A stretch of DNA of 40,077 bases from DASUHT01 sp038230835 (GTDB lineage: Bacteria; Actinomycetota; Thermoleophilia; Gaiellales; JAICJC01), in the NCBI GenBank assembly GCA_038230835.1, contig JBBRMM010000027.1, positions 1-40,077 of the forward strand. The letters are read 5' to 3'. Below are positions 23,281-31,893 of the stretch, one piece after another; the first letter of the stretch is position 1; each line of letters starts with the position of its first letter. The notes beneath the pieces are model-generated. The model was not told the origin of the DNA. It saw only the letters and a program-made list of their open reading frames with translations, and ran no database searches. A program made the position numbers and the translations under genes.

Positions 23281-23301
23281 TCTTGTACCATAGTACAAGA
23301 A
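23280..23301. promoter_or_regulatory. Perfect 22-bp palindromic TetR operator over the -10 box
   Basis: Arms TTCTTGTAC (23280-23288) and GTACAAGAA (23293-23301) flank CATA. On the minus strand the centre reads TACTAT, a -10-like hexamer nine bases from the TetR ATG. The repressor would therefore sit directly on its own promoter. The leader is at most a few bases. Confidence 0.75.
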
Positions 23302-23326
23302 AGTCCGGCGAAGCGAAAGTCGCGCC

Positions 23327-24310
23327 TTACAGCCTGAACGCCGCCCGCATGCTCGGCGCTCCGGCAACGGCCGGCAGCGCCGGCAGGCCCAGGATCTCCT
23401 CCTGCGTGCGCAGCAGGGAGACGTGGGTGAAGGCCTGTGAGCTGACCGTGCCCGGCTGGGTAGAGGGGCTCACCACCACCGTGTACACGCGGTTTCCCTC
23501 GGCATGGTCGTCTTCGTCATAGGTGATGAAGAGCGCGGTCGTGCCCGTGCGGTAGGCGGGCGAGGCGAGCAGCCTCGGCACCCACCGCGAGAGCCAGCCG
23601 TCGCCCGTCGAGACCGGGCAGTCGTGCTCGTCGTTGCACAGGTTGGGGATGATCAGCGTGTAGGGCGCCAGGCGGCTCGGGCTTGCGAGCTCGGCCGGCA
23701 ACCGCCCGCCGGTGCCCAGCGGCAGGTCGTTGTGCGGGCACGCACCGGCCACCGCCGGGTCGGTGAAGTAGAGGGCGGGGTTGTGGCGCGGGGCGTAGGA
23801 GCCGGCATTGTGGCGGTCGCACGGCTGCGGCATGCTCTCGGCGTACACCCGCCAGCCGGTCTGCGAGAAGATGCTCGGGCCGCCCGACTGGCAGCTCGCC
23901 GCCGGCGTGCAGTCGAACCCGTCCAGGTGCTGGGTCGACCCGCTGACGAGCGCCAGGTAGTTGGGCAGGGATGGGTGGCTGACCGCCGTGTAGCCGGTGG
24001 CGAGGCCGCACCGCTGCGCGAGCCGGTTGAGATACGGGGATGCGCCGGCGACCTGCGAGAACCCGTGGTTCTCCATCACGATCGTGATCACGTGCGTGTA
24101 GCGGGCCGGAACAGGAGCGCCCCGACACGGCTGCCCCGGCGGCGGGAGTGGCGGAGGTGGCGACGTGGTGGTCGTCTGGGGAACGGTCGCGGTGGTGGGC
24201 AGCGGCGCAGTCGAGGAGGCCGGCGCGGGGGCGCTCGAGGAGCCGCACGCCGACGCCCCGGTCACGAGCAGTGCAATCGCCGTCAGGCTCGCCGCTTTCC
24301 GCACGGTCAC
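23327..24310 (-). CDS. Exported phosphoesterase lipoprotein, copy 2
   Basis: A 327-residue paralogue of the phosphoesterase at 20582. A signal peptide (VRKAASLTAIALLVTGASAC) ends in a Cys that could be lipidated, though the lipobox is weak. A long Thr/Pro-rich linker follows. The catalytic blocks are VITIVMENHGFSQVAG, AVSHPSLPNYLALVSGST, RVYAESMPQPC, RHNPALYF, NLCNDEHDCPVSTGDGWLSR and TALFITYDEDDHAEGN. It lacks the His-Val-Pro found near the end of copy 1 (reads VYTVVVS), so the metal or substrate site may differ. GTG at 24310 or 24304 are both possible starts. It lies upstream of, and in the same direction as, the TetR-Rieske operon. Confidence 0.8.
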   Translation of the reverse strand: MTVRKAASLTAIALLVTGASACGSSSAPAPASSTAPLPTTATVPQTTTTSPPPPLPPPGQPCRGAPVPARYTHVITIVMENHGFSQVAGASPYLNRLAQRCGLATGYTAVSHPSLPNYLALVSGSTQHLDGFDCTPAASCQSGGPSIFSQTGWRVYAESMPQPCDRHNAGSYAPRHNPALYFTDPAVAGACPHNDLPLGTGGRLPAELASPSRLAPYTLIIPNLCNDEHDCPVSTGDGWLSRWVPRLLASPAYRTGTTALFITYDEDDHAEGNRVYTVVVSPSTQPGTVSSQAFTHVSLLRTQEEILGLPALPAVAGAPSMRAAFRL

Positions 24311-24459
24311 ATCGTCGTCGGCCCGGGTTGGAGTGGCCTGAGCGACGGCGGTAATCCTCGATCGGGTGATGTCCGGGTCACCGAAATGCGCCGATGTCCC
24401 ATCATCAGGCTGCGCATGCACGCGGCCAAACCGGTGCCGTCTCAAGGGGAACCCTCCGC

Positions 24460-27378
24460 ATGCACTCACTCGTCCGCCCGCTCCGAGCCCTGGCCCTCCT
24501 TTCGATCACCGGCGCCACCCTTGTCTTCGCGCCGGCCGGCTACGCGACGCTCGTCGCTCCCGTGGCATCGTCGCCGTGCTCGGGGAACTCGGTCGACCGG
24601 CTGGGGGCGTTCTCCTGGAACGCGGTGACGGGTGCGGACCACTATGAGTTCCAGATCGCCGGGGACGCGGGCTTCACCTCACCGCCGCTGGGGAGCGGCC
24701 TGGACGACTTCACCACCAAGAACACCCGCGCGTCGCTCGTCAAGACGCTGCCCAACGGCGCGTATTACTGGCGGGTGCGGGCCGTCTCCGCCAGCGTCCC
24801 GGCGGTCAACTCGGCCTGGTCGGCCACCTGCTCGTTCCAGATGGCCTGGACCGACACTCCCAACCCCCAAAATCCCGCCAACGGTGCGACCATCAGCTAT
24901 CCGACGCCGCTTCTGATCGACTGGACTGCGGTCAACGGAGCCGCGAAATACGCGCTCAAGGTCTCTCAGTCCCCCGATCTCAGCTCCCCGGTGATCGACC
25001 TCTCGGGCGGGAGTGCGATCGTCGCCACCGCCTACTCGCCGGGGAGTCGACTGGCCGCCGGAACGTACTACTGGGGTGTTACCCCGATCGACGGCGAGGG
25101 CCATCCGGGTGCCGCATCGACGGTGTGGAGCTTCGTCTGGGACTGGCCATCGACGGCGACCACGCTGTCGGTGACCGATCTCGACCCCAGCGCCCAGGTG
25201 TACGACCCGCAGTTCGCGTGGACGGCCATCCCGGGTGCCGCGAGCTACGAGATCGAGATCAACTCCGACGTCAATTTCTCGCCGGGCAACAAGGTGTGCT
25301 GCGACAACACGACGATCATCGGCACCTCGTTCTCGCCGTCCACACTGCTCCCGGCTGACACCTACTACTGGCGGATCCGGGCGAAGGATCCGAGCGGACA
25401 CTTCGGAGCGTGGGTGGTGGCGCCTGACAATGCCGATCCCGCCTCCACATTCACGATCAACTACGACAACACCGGGATCTCGAATCTGACCATGGTCGAC
25501 CCCACCGGGGTCAGCCTGGGCTCGGCCCCGTTCAGCACCGACACGCCGATCGTCACCTGGGCACCCACACCGGGTGCCGCCTCGTACCAGGTTGACGTGG
25601 TGCGTTACAGCGGCGGTTGCACCTGGACGGACGGCGCGCCGATCGCCTGGCATGTCGAGACCGCCGCCACCTCGTGGACGCCGCTCGGCGACAGCCTGAA
25701 CGCGGCCAACCCGTTCCCCAACCCGCACGGCGTGGCCTCCGACCAATCAGGGCTGACGGCCGGCTGGCAGTACTGCGTGCGCGTCCGCGCCCGCCGCAAC
25801 GTGGATACCGAGAGCAACCAGGTCTACGGCGCCTACACCCAGTTGGGAGGAGTCGGCAATCCGGCCTTCACGTTCACGAACTATCCGGCGGGCTCGGCGT
25901 GCACCGCCCCGTGCAACCCGACGCTCAACATCGGTGCCGGCGACTACATCCAGCCGGCCGCCACGGGCAACACCAGCCTGCCGTACTTCACGTGGAACCC
26001 GATCTCCGGAATCAACAGCTACTTCGTGATCGTGGCCACAGACACCAGCTTCCAGCACGTGATCGACGAGGGCTTCACGCACATCCCCGCCTACGCGCCC
26101 CGCGGTGGGTCGCCGGTGACGACGTATCCGAATACGTCCACCAACTACGCATGGGTCGTGCTGCCGGAGACGGGCTTCAACGGCGGCGGCACGGCCGGCG
26201 ACCCGACCCCGGCCTCCAGCTACCCGCAGACGTTCGACCTGCAGACTCCGGCACCGACACTCACCCTGCCCGCCGACAGCGCCACCGTCAGCACCCAGCC
26301 GACCTTCGAGTGGAGCCCGGTCAACGGCGCCTATCAGTACAAGCTGCTGGTCTCCAGCGACTCCAGTTTCGGCACGCTGGTCGGCAACAACGGAGCACCG
26401 TTCCTGACCTCCGCCACCTCGCTGACCGGCACCAACTTCCCGGCCTCGGCGCACCTGTACTGGAAGGTGCAGGCGCTCGACCGTAACAACAACGGGATGG
26501 CCTGGTCTCCCGTGCGGCAGTTCCAGAAGACGCTCGCCGCGCCGGTCTTCACCGGGAACGGCACCACGTACACGAACCCGTCCACCGGGGACGCGATCCC
26601 GGTCTTCCAGTGGGATGCGATGCCCGGAGCGGTGGCCTACGACGTGCACGTGCAGTACCCGAACAACAGCGCGTCGGACTTCAACGGCATCGACACCACT
26701 GCATTCACTCCATCGAGTATGACCGGCACCGGGATCTTCACGTGGTCGGTGCGAGCCGAGTACCCGACCGGCAACGGCAATGTGGCGAGCGCGTATGCGC
26801 CCGCCGGCGGGTCCACCTTCGACCGCACGATCCACCCGCCGACCGGCGAGCTGGGCACTGTGGGCGGTACCCACCAGGTGGTGCTGTCGTGGGCTTCCAA
26901 GGACAGCGCCAAGAGCTACAAGGTGCAGCTGTCGACCAGCGACACGTTCTCGAGTGTGTTCGAGGAGATCGACACCGACAACACGGTGGGGACTCCGACA
27001 CTGACGAGCGATCCCTACGTGCAGGGCGGCAGCATCTACTGGCGGATCGCCGCCATCGACGCGGACAACAACCAGGGTGCCTGGTCGGCCACCCAGACGC
27101 TGTCGATGCCCAAGCTGATTCACCTCAGCTCGAGCGTCGGGGCGATGTCGAAGGGCACCACGGTGACCCTCACCATCACCGCCAAGGACGGCTCGGGCCA
27201 CGTCATGTCGGGCGTCCTGGTGAAGGATGCCGGCGCCGGTGTGATCGCGGCCTCCCATACCACCGGCTCGACCGGGAAGGCGACCTTCAAGGTGCACCCG
27301 ACCAAGAGTGGATCGATCACCTTCACGGGGACCAAGAGCGGTGCACTCACCGGCAGCGTCAAGGTCAGCGTCTTCTGA
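24460..27378 (+). CDS. Large secreted protein with tandem fibronectin-III-like repeats
   Basis: A 972-residue exported protein. The signal peptide (HSLVRPLRALALLSITGATL, cleavage near APAGYA) is followed by about eight beta-sandwich repeats of roughly 100 residues. Each opens with a 'P...F.W..V.GA..Y' strand and ends with 'YYWRVRA.D' or a variant (YYWGVTPID, YYWRIRAKD, LYWKVQALD, IYWRIAAID). The last 85 residues form an invasin/Ig-like module (HLSSSVGAMSKGTTVTLTIT to the end). There is no catalytic motif and no LPxTG anchor. The role is probably adhesion, surface layer or matrix. ATG 24460 is taken since the signal peptide starts there, with AAGGGGA about ten bases upstream. High Thr/Ser/Asn content sets it apart from its neighbours. 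Confidence 0.8.
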   Translation: MHSLVRPLRALALLSITGATLVFAPAGYATLVAPVASSPCSGNSVDRLGAFSWNAVTGADHYEFQIAGDAGFTSPPLGSGLDDFTTKNTRASLVKTLPNGAYYWRVRAVSASVPAVNSAWSATCSFQMAWTDTPNPQNPANGATISYPTPLLIDWTAVNGAAKYALKVSQSPDLSSPVIDLSGGSAIVATAYSPGSRLAAGTYYWGVTPIDGEGHPGAASTVWSFVWDWPSTATTLSVTDLDPSAQVYDPQFAWTAIPGAASYEIEINSDVNFSPGNKVCCDNTTIIGTSFSPSTLLPADTYYWRIRAKDPSGHFGAWVVAPDNADPASTFTINYDNTGISNLTMVDPTGVSLGSAPFSTDTPIVTWAPTPGAASYQVDVVRYSGGCTWTDGAPIAWHVETAATSWTPLGDSLNAANPFPNPHGVASDQSGLTAGWQYCVRVRARRNVDTESNQVYGAYTQLGGVGNPAFTFTNYPAGSACTAPCNPTLNIGAGDYIQPAATGNTSLPYFTWNPISGINSYFVIVATDTSFQHVIDEGFTHIPAYAPRGGSPVTTYPNTSTNYAWVVLPETGFNGGGTAGDPTPASSYPQTFDLQTPAPTLTLPADSATVSTQPTFEWSPVNGAYQYKLLVSSDSSFGTLVGNNGAPFLTSATSLTGTNFPASAHLYWKVQALDRNNNGMAWSPVRQFQKTLAAPVFTGNGTTYTNPSTGDAIPVFQWDAMPGAVAYDVHVQYPNNSASDFNGIDTTAFTPSSMTGTGIFTWSVRAEYPTGNGNVASAYAPAGGSTFDRTIHPPTGELGTVGGTHQVVLSWASKDSAKSYKVQLSTSDTFSSVFEEIDTDNTVGTPTLTSDPYVQGGSIYWRIAAIDADNNQGAWSATQTLSMPKLIHLSSSVGAMSKGTTVTLTITAKDGSGHVMSGVLVKDAGAGVIAASHTTGSTGKATFKVHPTKSGSITFTGTKSGALTGSVKVSVF

Positions 27379-27394
27379 GGTAGTGCGCGTCGGT

Positions 27395-27400
27395 TAACCT
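27395..27400 (+). promoter_or_regulatory. Putative -10 box of a leaderless transcript
   Basis: TAACCT, then seven bases (CGGCGGC) and the GTG at 27408. There is no ribosome binding site before this start, in keeping with leaderless translation. Confidence 0.4.
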
Positions 27401-27407
27401 CGGCGGC

Positions 27408-28403
27408 GTGACCCGCGGTCGCGCCGCCCATCCGACCCTGCGTGCCGCCGGCCTGTGGATCGGGCTGGCGGCGACGGTCGTGTTCGCCTATCTGGCGGTG
27501 CGCGGCGTGCGATTCTCGACCGTGTGGGACGCGATCCGGCGGAGCGATGGGCGCTGGCTGGTGCCCGCCCTGCTCACGCTGGCGGTGGCCGTGGCCATGC
27601 GTGCGGTGCGCTGGCGCACGCTCTTTGCCCCCGCCACCCGCCCGCCGATCGGTGCCGTGACCGAAGCCATGCTGATCGGCTACCTGTTCAACAACATCCT
27701 GCCCGCTCGCGCCGGCGAGGCGGCGCGGATCGTCGCCCTTCACCGCCGCTCCGGCACCTCACGCACCGAGGTCGCAGCGACGGTAGTCGTCGAGCGTGCC
27801 TACGACGTGCTGGCCCTGCTGGTGCTGCTGTTCGCGGGGCTTCCGTGGCTACCGCAGGTTGCGTCGCTCCGTGTCGCCGGAGCCCTTGCAGCGGTGCTGG
27901 CGGCCGGCCTGGCCGGGGTGGTCGTGGCACTGGCGGTCGGCGGGGAGCGGCCGGTCCTGTGGGCGCTGCGCCCGCTGCACCGGCTGCCGGGGCTTCACCC
28001 GGAGCGGATCGAGTACGCCGCCCACAACCTGGTCGTCGGGCTCGCGGGGCTACGCCGCGCACGGCTCGCTCTGGCCGCATTCGGGTGGACGCTCGCGTCC
28101 TGGCTGGTGCTCGCCGTGAGCTCGTGGTGCGTGCTGGAGGAGTTCGGGTTCGGGCTCTCCCTGGCGGCAGGGCTGCTGGTGGTGATCGCGACCGGGCTTT
28201 CGATGGTGATCCCGTCGGCGCCGGCGGCCGTCGGCGTCTTCGAGGCGGCCACCGTGGTCGCACTGCGTGCCTACCACGTCCCCCACGCCGACGCGCTCTC
28301 GTTCGCGATCGTGCTGCACGCCGTCAACGTGCTGCCGTACATCGCCGCCGGCCTGGTCGCCCTGCGCACGCAGGTGCGTGTGGGAGCGGTCGCTCAGCCC
28401 TGA
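27408..28403 (+). CDS. LPG-synthase-TM/UPF0104 family membrane protein
   Basis: A 331-residue polytopic inner-membrane protein with about eight hydrophobic segments, of the family of the flippase domain of lysylphosphatidylglycerol synthase. Family landmarks: VPALLTLAVAVAMRAVRWRT (TM2 with the conserved RW), LIGYLFNNILPARAGEAARI (the N-x-x-x-P-x-R-x-G-E signature), TVVVERAYDVLALLVLLF (conserved E-R) and the glycine/proline-rich LSMVIPSAPAAVGVFEAATV. Such proteins move lipids or lipid-linked molecules across the membrane; no synthase domain is attached. GTG start by the -10 spacing. It ends 13 bases before the convergent DUF4349 gene. Confidence 0.85.
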   Translation: MTRGRAAHPTLRAAGLWIGLAATVVFAYLAVRGVRFSTVWDAIRRSDGRWLVPALLTLAVAVAMRAVRWRTLFAPATRPPIGAVTEAMLIGYLFNNILPARAGEAARIVALHRRSGTSRTEVAATVVVERAYDVLALLVLLFAGLPWLPQVASLRVAGALAAVLAAGLAGVVVALAVGGERPVLWALRPLHRLPGLHPERIEYAAHNLVVGLAGLRRARLALAAFGWTLASWLVLAVSSWCVLEEFGFGLSLAAGLLVVIATGLSMVIPSAPAAVGVFEAATVVALRAYHVPHADALSFAIVLHAVNVLPYIAAGLVALRTQVRVGAVAQP

Positions 28404-28416
28404 GGGGCGCCGCGGG

Positions 28417-29406
28417 TCAGTCCTCACCGCCGGCGGCGGGTGCGGGCCGGCGCAGCGCCATCCGCGGGGCGATCAGCCGCACGAACAGGAAGCCGACGAG
28501 GCCGAGCACCGCTGTCGGCACCACGAATCCGGCGCCGACGATGACCGCTGCGACCACCGCGAGCGCGGTGTGCAGCGAGCGAGCCCCGGCCTTCCACAAC
28601 GTGCTCGCATGGTGCGGAGGCGCCGGCTTCACCCCTCCGGCTTCGGAGACCTCGACGGTGATCGTCGAAAGCGCCGTGCGGTTTCGCAGGTAGAGCGCGC
28701 GGCCGGTCAGCTCCTCGATCTGCAGCTGCACCCGGGAGAGCTGGGACTGCACGTACACCGACTCCGAGATCGTCTGCGCCCGGTTCATCAGCCGCAGCAT
28801 CACCCGCTCCTGGGCGTGCAGGTTGACCAGCCTGGCGTTCAGGTCGATGAACTCCTGGGTCACGTCCTGGCCGGTGACGTTCTGCGACAGCACCTTCAGA
28901 CCCAGCCTGCGGATCGCCGTCAGTGCGGCCCCGAAGTGCACAGCCGGGACGCGCATGACGACGCGGCCGCTGTGCTGCGCGGCACTCGCGATCAGGCTCT
29001 GGCTGACGTAGCCGCCGAAGCGTCCCGCGATCGCACCCGCGTCGTCCACCCCCGCCTGGAACTTGCCGTGAGCGACCTGGATCGAGATGTCCGCCGTCTT
29101 GATCACCGCAGACGGCAGCTGGATCGGCTGGGGCAGGATCGAGTTCGGCGCGCCGAGCGCCGATCCGTTGCTCGCCGACTTCTCCGCAGGGGAGTAGGCT
29201 TGCTGGACGGCCAAAGGCGCGAGGCTGGCACCCAGACGGTCGCCGGACATGACCACGCGACCGACCGCCGCGCCGTGCGTCGGTGCGCTGCTGTTCGGCG
29301 CCGCCGCGCTGCCCGACGATCCTCCGCACCCGGCCACGGCTCCCCCGAGCCCCGAGAGCGCCACCAAGCCCATCATCGTGATCCCGATCCGCCGTCCGGT
29401 GAGCAT
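28417..29406 (-). CDS. DUF4349 lipoprotein
   Basis: A 329-residue envelope protein of unknown function. A lipoprotein signal (LVALSGLGGAVAGC, Cys27) is followed by a Ser/Ala-rich linker. The DUF4349 body starts at AVIKTADISIQVAHGKFQAG, with GGYVSQSLIASAAQHSGRVV, MRVPAVHFGAALTAIRRLG and VTGQDVTQEFIDLNARLVNL, then a coiled-coil region (LNARLVNLHAQERVMLRLMN). A C-terminal membrane helix (TALAVVAAVIVGAGFVVPTA) ends in a basic tail. ATG at 29406 has GGAGG upstream; the open frame continues far upstream but only as antisense of the FtsH-like gene. Confidence 0.88.
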   Translation of the reverse strand: MLTGRRIGITMMGLVALSGLGGAVAGCGGSSGSAAAPNSSAPTHGAAVGRVVMSGDRLGASLAPLAVQQAYSPAEKSASNGSALGAPNSILPQPIQLPSAVIKTADISIQVAHGKFQAGVDDAGAIAGRFGGYVSQSLIASAAQHSGRVVMRVPAVHFGAALTAIRRLGLKVLSQNVTGQDVTQEFIDLNARLVNLHAQERVMLRLMNRAQTISESVYVQSQLSRVQLQIEELTGRALYLRNRTALSTITVEVSEAGGVKPAPPHHASTLWKAGARSLHTALAVVAAVIVGAGFVVPTAVLGLVGFLFVRLIAPRMALRRPAPAAGGED

Positions 29407-29507
29407 CGTGTCCTCCAGGTAGACGCTCGCTTTGACCGGGCCGGGGGGCAGGTGGTTCCCGGGTAGTGATTCCCGGATCCGCCACCGACGCCGCCGGGCG
29501 GCGCGAT

Positions 29508-29513
29508 TAGACT
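29508..29513 (+). promoter_or_regulatory. Putative -10 box of a leaderless FtsH-like transcript
   Basis: TAGACT, seven bases (GCGAGCC), then ATG at 29521. No ribosome binding site is present. Confidence 0.45.
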
Positions 29514-29520
29514 GCGAGCC

Positions 29521-31893
29521 ATGGCTGCCGAAACCAGTCCGCTGCCGGCGCAGTTCTCGGCTGACCCGGCCCATCACGAGCTCGCGACGCAGTGGCGCGG
29601 TCTGACGCGCGCGGCGACATTCGTCGCGGTGTTGACCAGTCCGGCGGTGTTCCTGTGGTTCCGGGTGGAGGCCGGCTGGGCCTGGTACTGGTGTCTCATC
29701 CCGACGGTTGTGGCGGTGATGATGTTCCGGGGGCTGCTCGAGGTCGGGTTCCGCCGAGCGATCCCCTGGCCCAGCCTGTTCGGTGCCGACGAGCGGCTGC
29801 ACTCCGAGGATCTGGTTGCGCGGCGGCGAGCGTGGTACTGGCGCCAGAAGTACGTGCGGCTGCTGGTGTACGCGATCATCGTCGCGGTCATCTGGATCGT
29901 GGTGAAGGTCTTCGTCTGGCGGTTCCCCGGGCAGGGCTCGGTGCTCGAGCAGTCGTTGATTCAGAACCTGCCGAACATCCTTTTCTTCCCGCTCTACTTC
30001 ATCGCGAACTTCGCATTCTTCTTCGGTCCCTTCCTGCTGATGGCGGTCAGCCAGATCAGCGCGTACGAGCCTGGGGACGCGGACTGGGGCGTCAAGCTGG
30101 AGGACGTCCGCGGTCAGGCAGAGGCCAAGGAGGAGGTGCGGCGGGTGGTGACGCTGTGGCAGTCGGGCGAGCAGTTCGAGGCGGCCGGCGGCAAGCGCGA
30201 GCGCGGGCTGCTGATGCTCGGGGCCCCCGGCACGGGCAAGACGATGATGTCGAAGGCGATCGCCACCGGGTTCAACTCGCCCTTCGTGTCGATCCCCGGC
30301 TCGGGCTTCGCCGGGATGTTCATGGGCATGGACGCGATCACCGTGCGGCTGCTCGCGCGGCGCGCGAAGCGGCTGGCGCGGAAGTGGGGTGGCCAGTGCA
30401 TCGTCTTCATCGACGAGATCGACGCCGTCGGCATGCGCCGTGCCAGTCTTGGATCGTTCGCCCCCGTCGGTCTGCCCAGCATCCACGACGTGTGTTTCTT
30501 CGGGCAGAACGGAGCCCTGACGCCCACCGGCGACGTGATCATCGAGACCCGCGAGTGGCGCGACCGGCTGTTCGCCGCCCGGGCCGCGAACAGCGAGTCC
30601 GCGGGCCCGATCGTCGCCGTCAACAGGCTGGCGAATCGGGTCTTCCCCGGCGGCATGTTCGGCGGCGGGCAGCTGGCGCTCAACCAGCTGCTGGTCGTGA
30701 TGGACGGCATCGGGAACCCGCCCTGGATGCGCAAGACGTTCACGAACCGCTTCAACACCTTCCTCGATGCCATGTTCGTGATCCCGCAGCGGGCGGGTCG
30801 GTTGCCGCTGCGGCTGCCCAAGCCAAGCGCGCGCACAGAGCAGATCTACTTCATCGGTGCGTGCAACGCACCCATCGAGTCGCTCGACCCGGCGCTGACC
30901 CGGCCCGGCCGGATGGGGCGCCATGTGTGGTTCCGCACGCCGACCAAGGACGACCGCAAGGACATCTTCGACCTCTACCTGGGCAAGGTGGCGCACGACG
31001 CCGACCTGGAGACGCCTGAGCGGCGCGACGAGCTGGCGCGGATCACCAACGGCTATTCCCCCGCCATGATCGAGCAGGTGTGCTCGATGGCGCTGACCCG
31101 GGCGCATTTCGACGGGCGCCCGGAGTGCAGCCGGGAGGACGTCGTGGAAAGCCTGACCACGGTCGAGTCCGGCACTGCGATCAACATCGACTACGTGCCG
31201 GAGGAGAGCCGCGCGGTTGCGATTCACGAGGCCGGACATGCGATAGCGAGCCACGTGTACAACGCCGGGTACGAGTCGACCAGGCTCTCGATCAGGATGC
31301 GCGGCGGCTCGCTGGGCCATTATCAGTCGGCCGCCAAGGAGGAGCGTTTCAGCCGGTGGCGGCACGAGATGATGGGCCGGTTGATCGTCCTGCTCGGCGC
31401 AATGGCGGCCGAGCGCGTGTTCTACGGCGAGAATTCCGACGGCGTCGGCGGCGTCATGAGCGTGACGGCGATGGCGGCGCTGATGGTGGGCGCGGCCGCC
31501 ATGGGGCCGGATCTGATCGACGTGACGCCGCTCGGACTCTCGCCGGAAGATGCCGAGAAGGAGGTGGAGCGGATCGGCAAGCGCTACGAGCGGATCGGGA
31601 CGCAGATCATGCGTCGGATGTCCAGCGGCGGGCAGTTCGACGCCGATCCGGTGGGGCGCGTTCTGGGTGACCGTGACAAGCGTGTGATGGTCGCCCAGCT
31701 GCTGGGCCAGGCGTACGTGATCGCCCACAACCTCGTGCTCGTCAACCGCGCGGCCGTCGAGCGGATCGCGGACGAGCTGATCGAGCGGCGGGAGATGTAC
31801 GGCGACGACGTCGTGGAGCTGCTCGAACGCGTTCAGCTCCAGAAGCCCACGATCGACCCGCTGAAGGAGGAGTCGTGGCCGCAGGCGGTGTGA
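29521..31893 (+). CDS. FtsH-like membrane AAA metalloprotease with insertions in the ATPase domain
   Basis: A 790-residue membrane protease. Several hydrophobic segments lie in the first 190 residues (e.g. LLVYAIIVAVIWIVVKVFVW). Then the AAA domain: Walker A GAPGTGKT (234-241), Walker B CIVFIDEID (Asp298, Glu299), sensor-1 Asn449 in FIGACN and the arginine-finger region LTRPGRMGRH. The zinc protease domain has AIHEAGHAI (His569, Glu570, His573) and a probable third ligand Asp640 (GENSDGVGG). Walker B to sensor 1 is about 150 residues against roughly 45-50 in ordinary FtsH, so about 100 residues are inserted in two blocks around GGGQLALNQLLVVMDG. It is translated with two downstream genes. Protein quality control with altered substrate specificity is likely. 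Confidence 0.88.
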   Translation: MAAETSPLPAQFSADPAHHELATQWRGLTRAATFVAVLTSPAVFLWFRVEAGWAWYWCLIPTVVAVMMFRGLLEVGFRRAIPWPSLFGADERLHSEDLVARRRAWYWRQKYVRLLVYAIIVAVIWIVVKVFVWRFPGQGSVLEQSLIQNLPNILFFPLYFIANFAFFFGPFLLMAVSQISAYEPGDADWGVKLEDVRGQAEAKEEVRRVVTLWQSGEQFEAAGGKRERGLLMLGAPGTGKTMMSKAIATGFNSPFVSIPGSGFAGMFMGMDAITVRLLARRAKRLARKWGGQCIVFIDEIDAVGMRRASLGSFAPVGLPSIHDVCFFGQNGALTPTGDVIIETREWRDRLFAARAANSESAGPIVAVNRLANRVFPGGMFGGGQLALNQLLVVMDGIGNPPWMRKTFTNRFNTFLDAMFVIPQRAGRLPLRLPKPSARTEQIYFIGACNAPIESLDPALTRPGRMGRHVWFRTPTKDDRKDIFDLYLGKVAHDADLETPERRDELARITNGYSPAMIEQVCSMALTRAHFDGRPECSREDVVESLTTVESGTAINIDYVPEESRAVAIHEAGHAIASHVYNAGYESTRLSIRMRGGSLGHYQSAAKEERFSRWRHEMMGRLIVLLGAMAAERVFYGENSDGVGGVMSVTAMAALMVGAAAMGPDLIDVTPLGLSPEDAEKEVERIGKRYERIGTQIMRRMSSGGQFDADPVGRVLGDRDKRVMVAQLLGQAYVIAHNLVLVNRAAVERIADELIERREMYGDDVVELLERVQLQKPTIDPLKEESWPQAV

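Noticed and set aside
25747..27297. Minus-strand frame of about 516 codons opposite the FN3-like protein
   Set aside because: Gly/Arg/Val-rich antisense sequence without motifs, whereas the plus strand shows regular repeats and a signal peptide.
28390..28430. Terminator between the flippase-like and DUF4349 genes
   Set aside because: Only a 5-bp TGAGG/CCTCA pairing with a large loop; too weak to annotate.
29407..31728. Upstream extension of the DUF4349 frame to over 1100 codons on the minus strand
   Set aside because: The extension is exactly antisense to the FtsH-like protease. The real start is the ATG at 29406 with a ribosome binding site and a lipoprotein signal.
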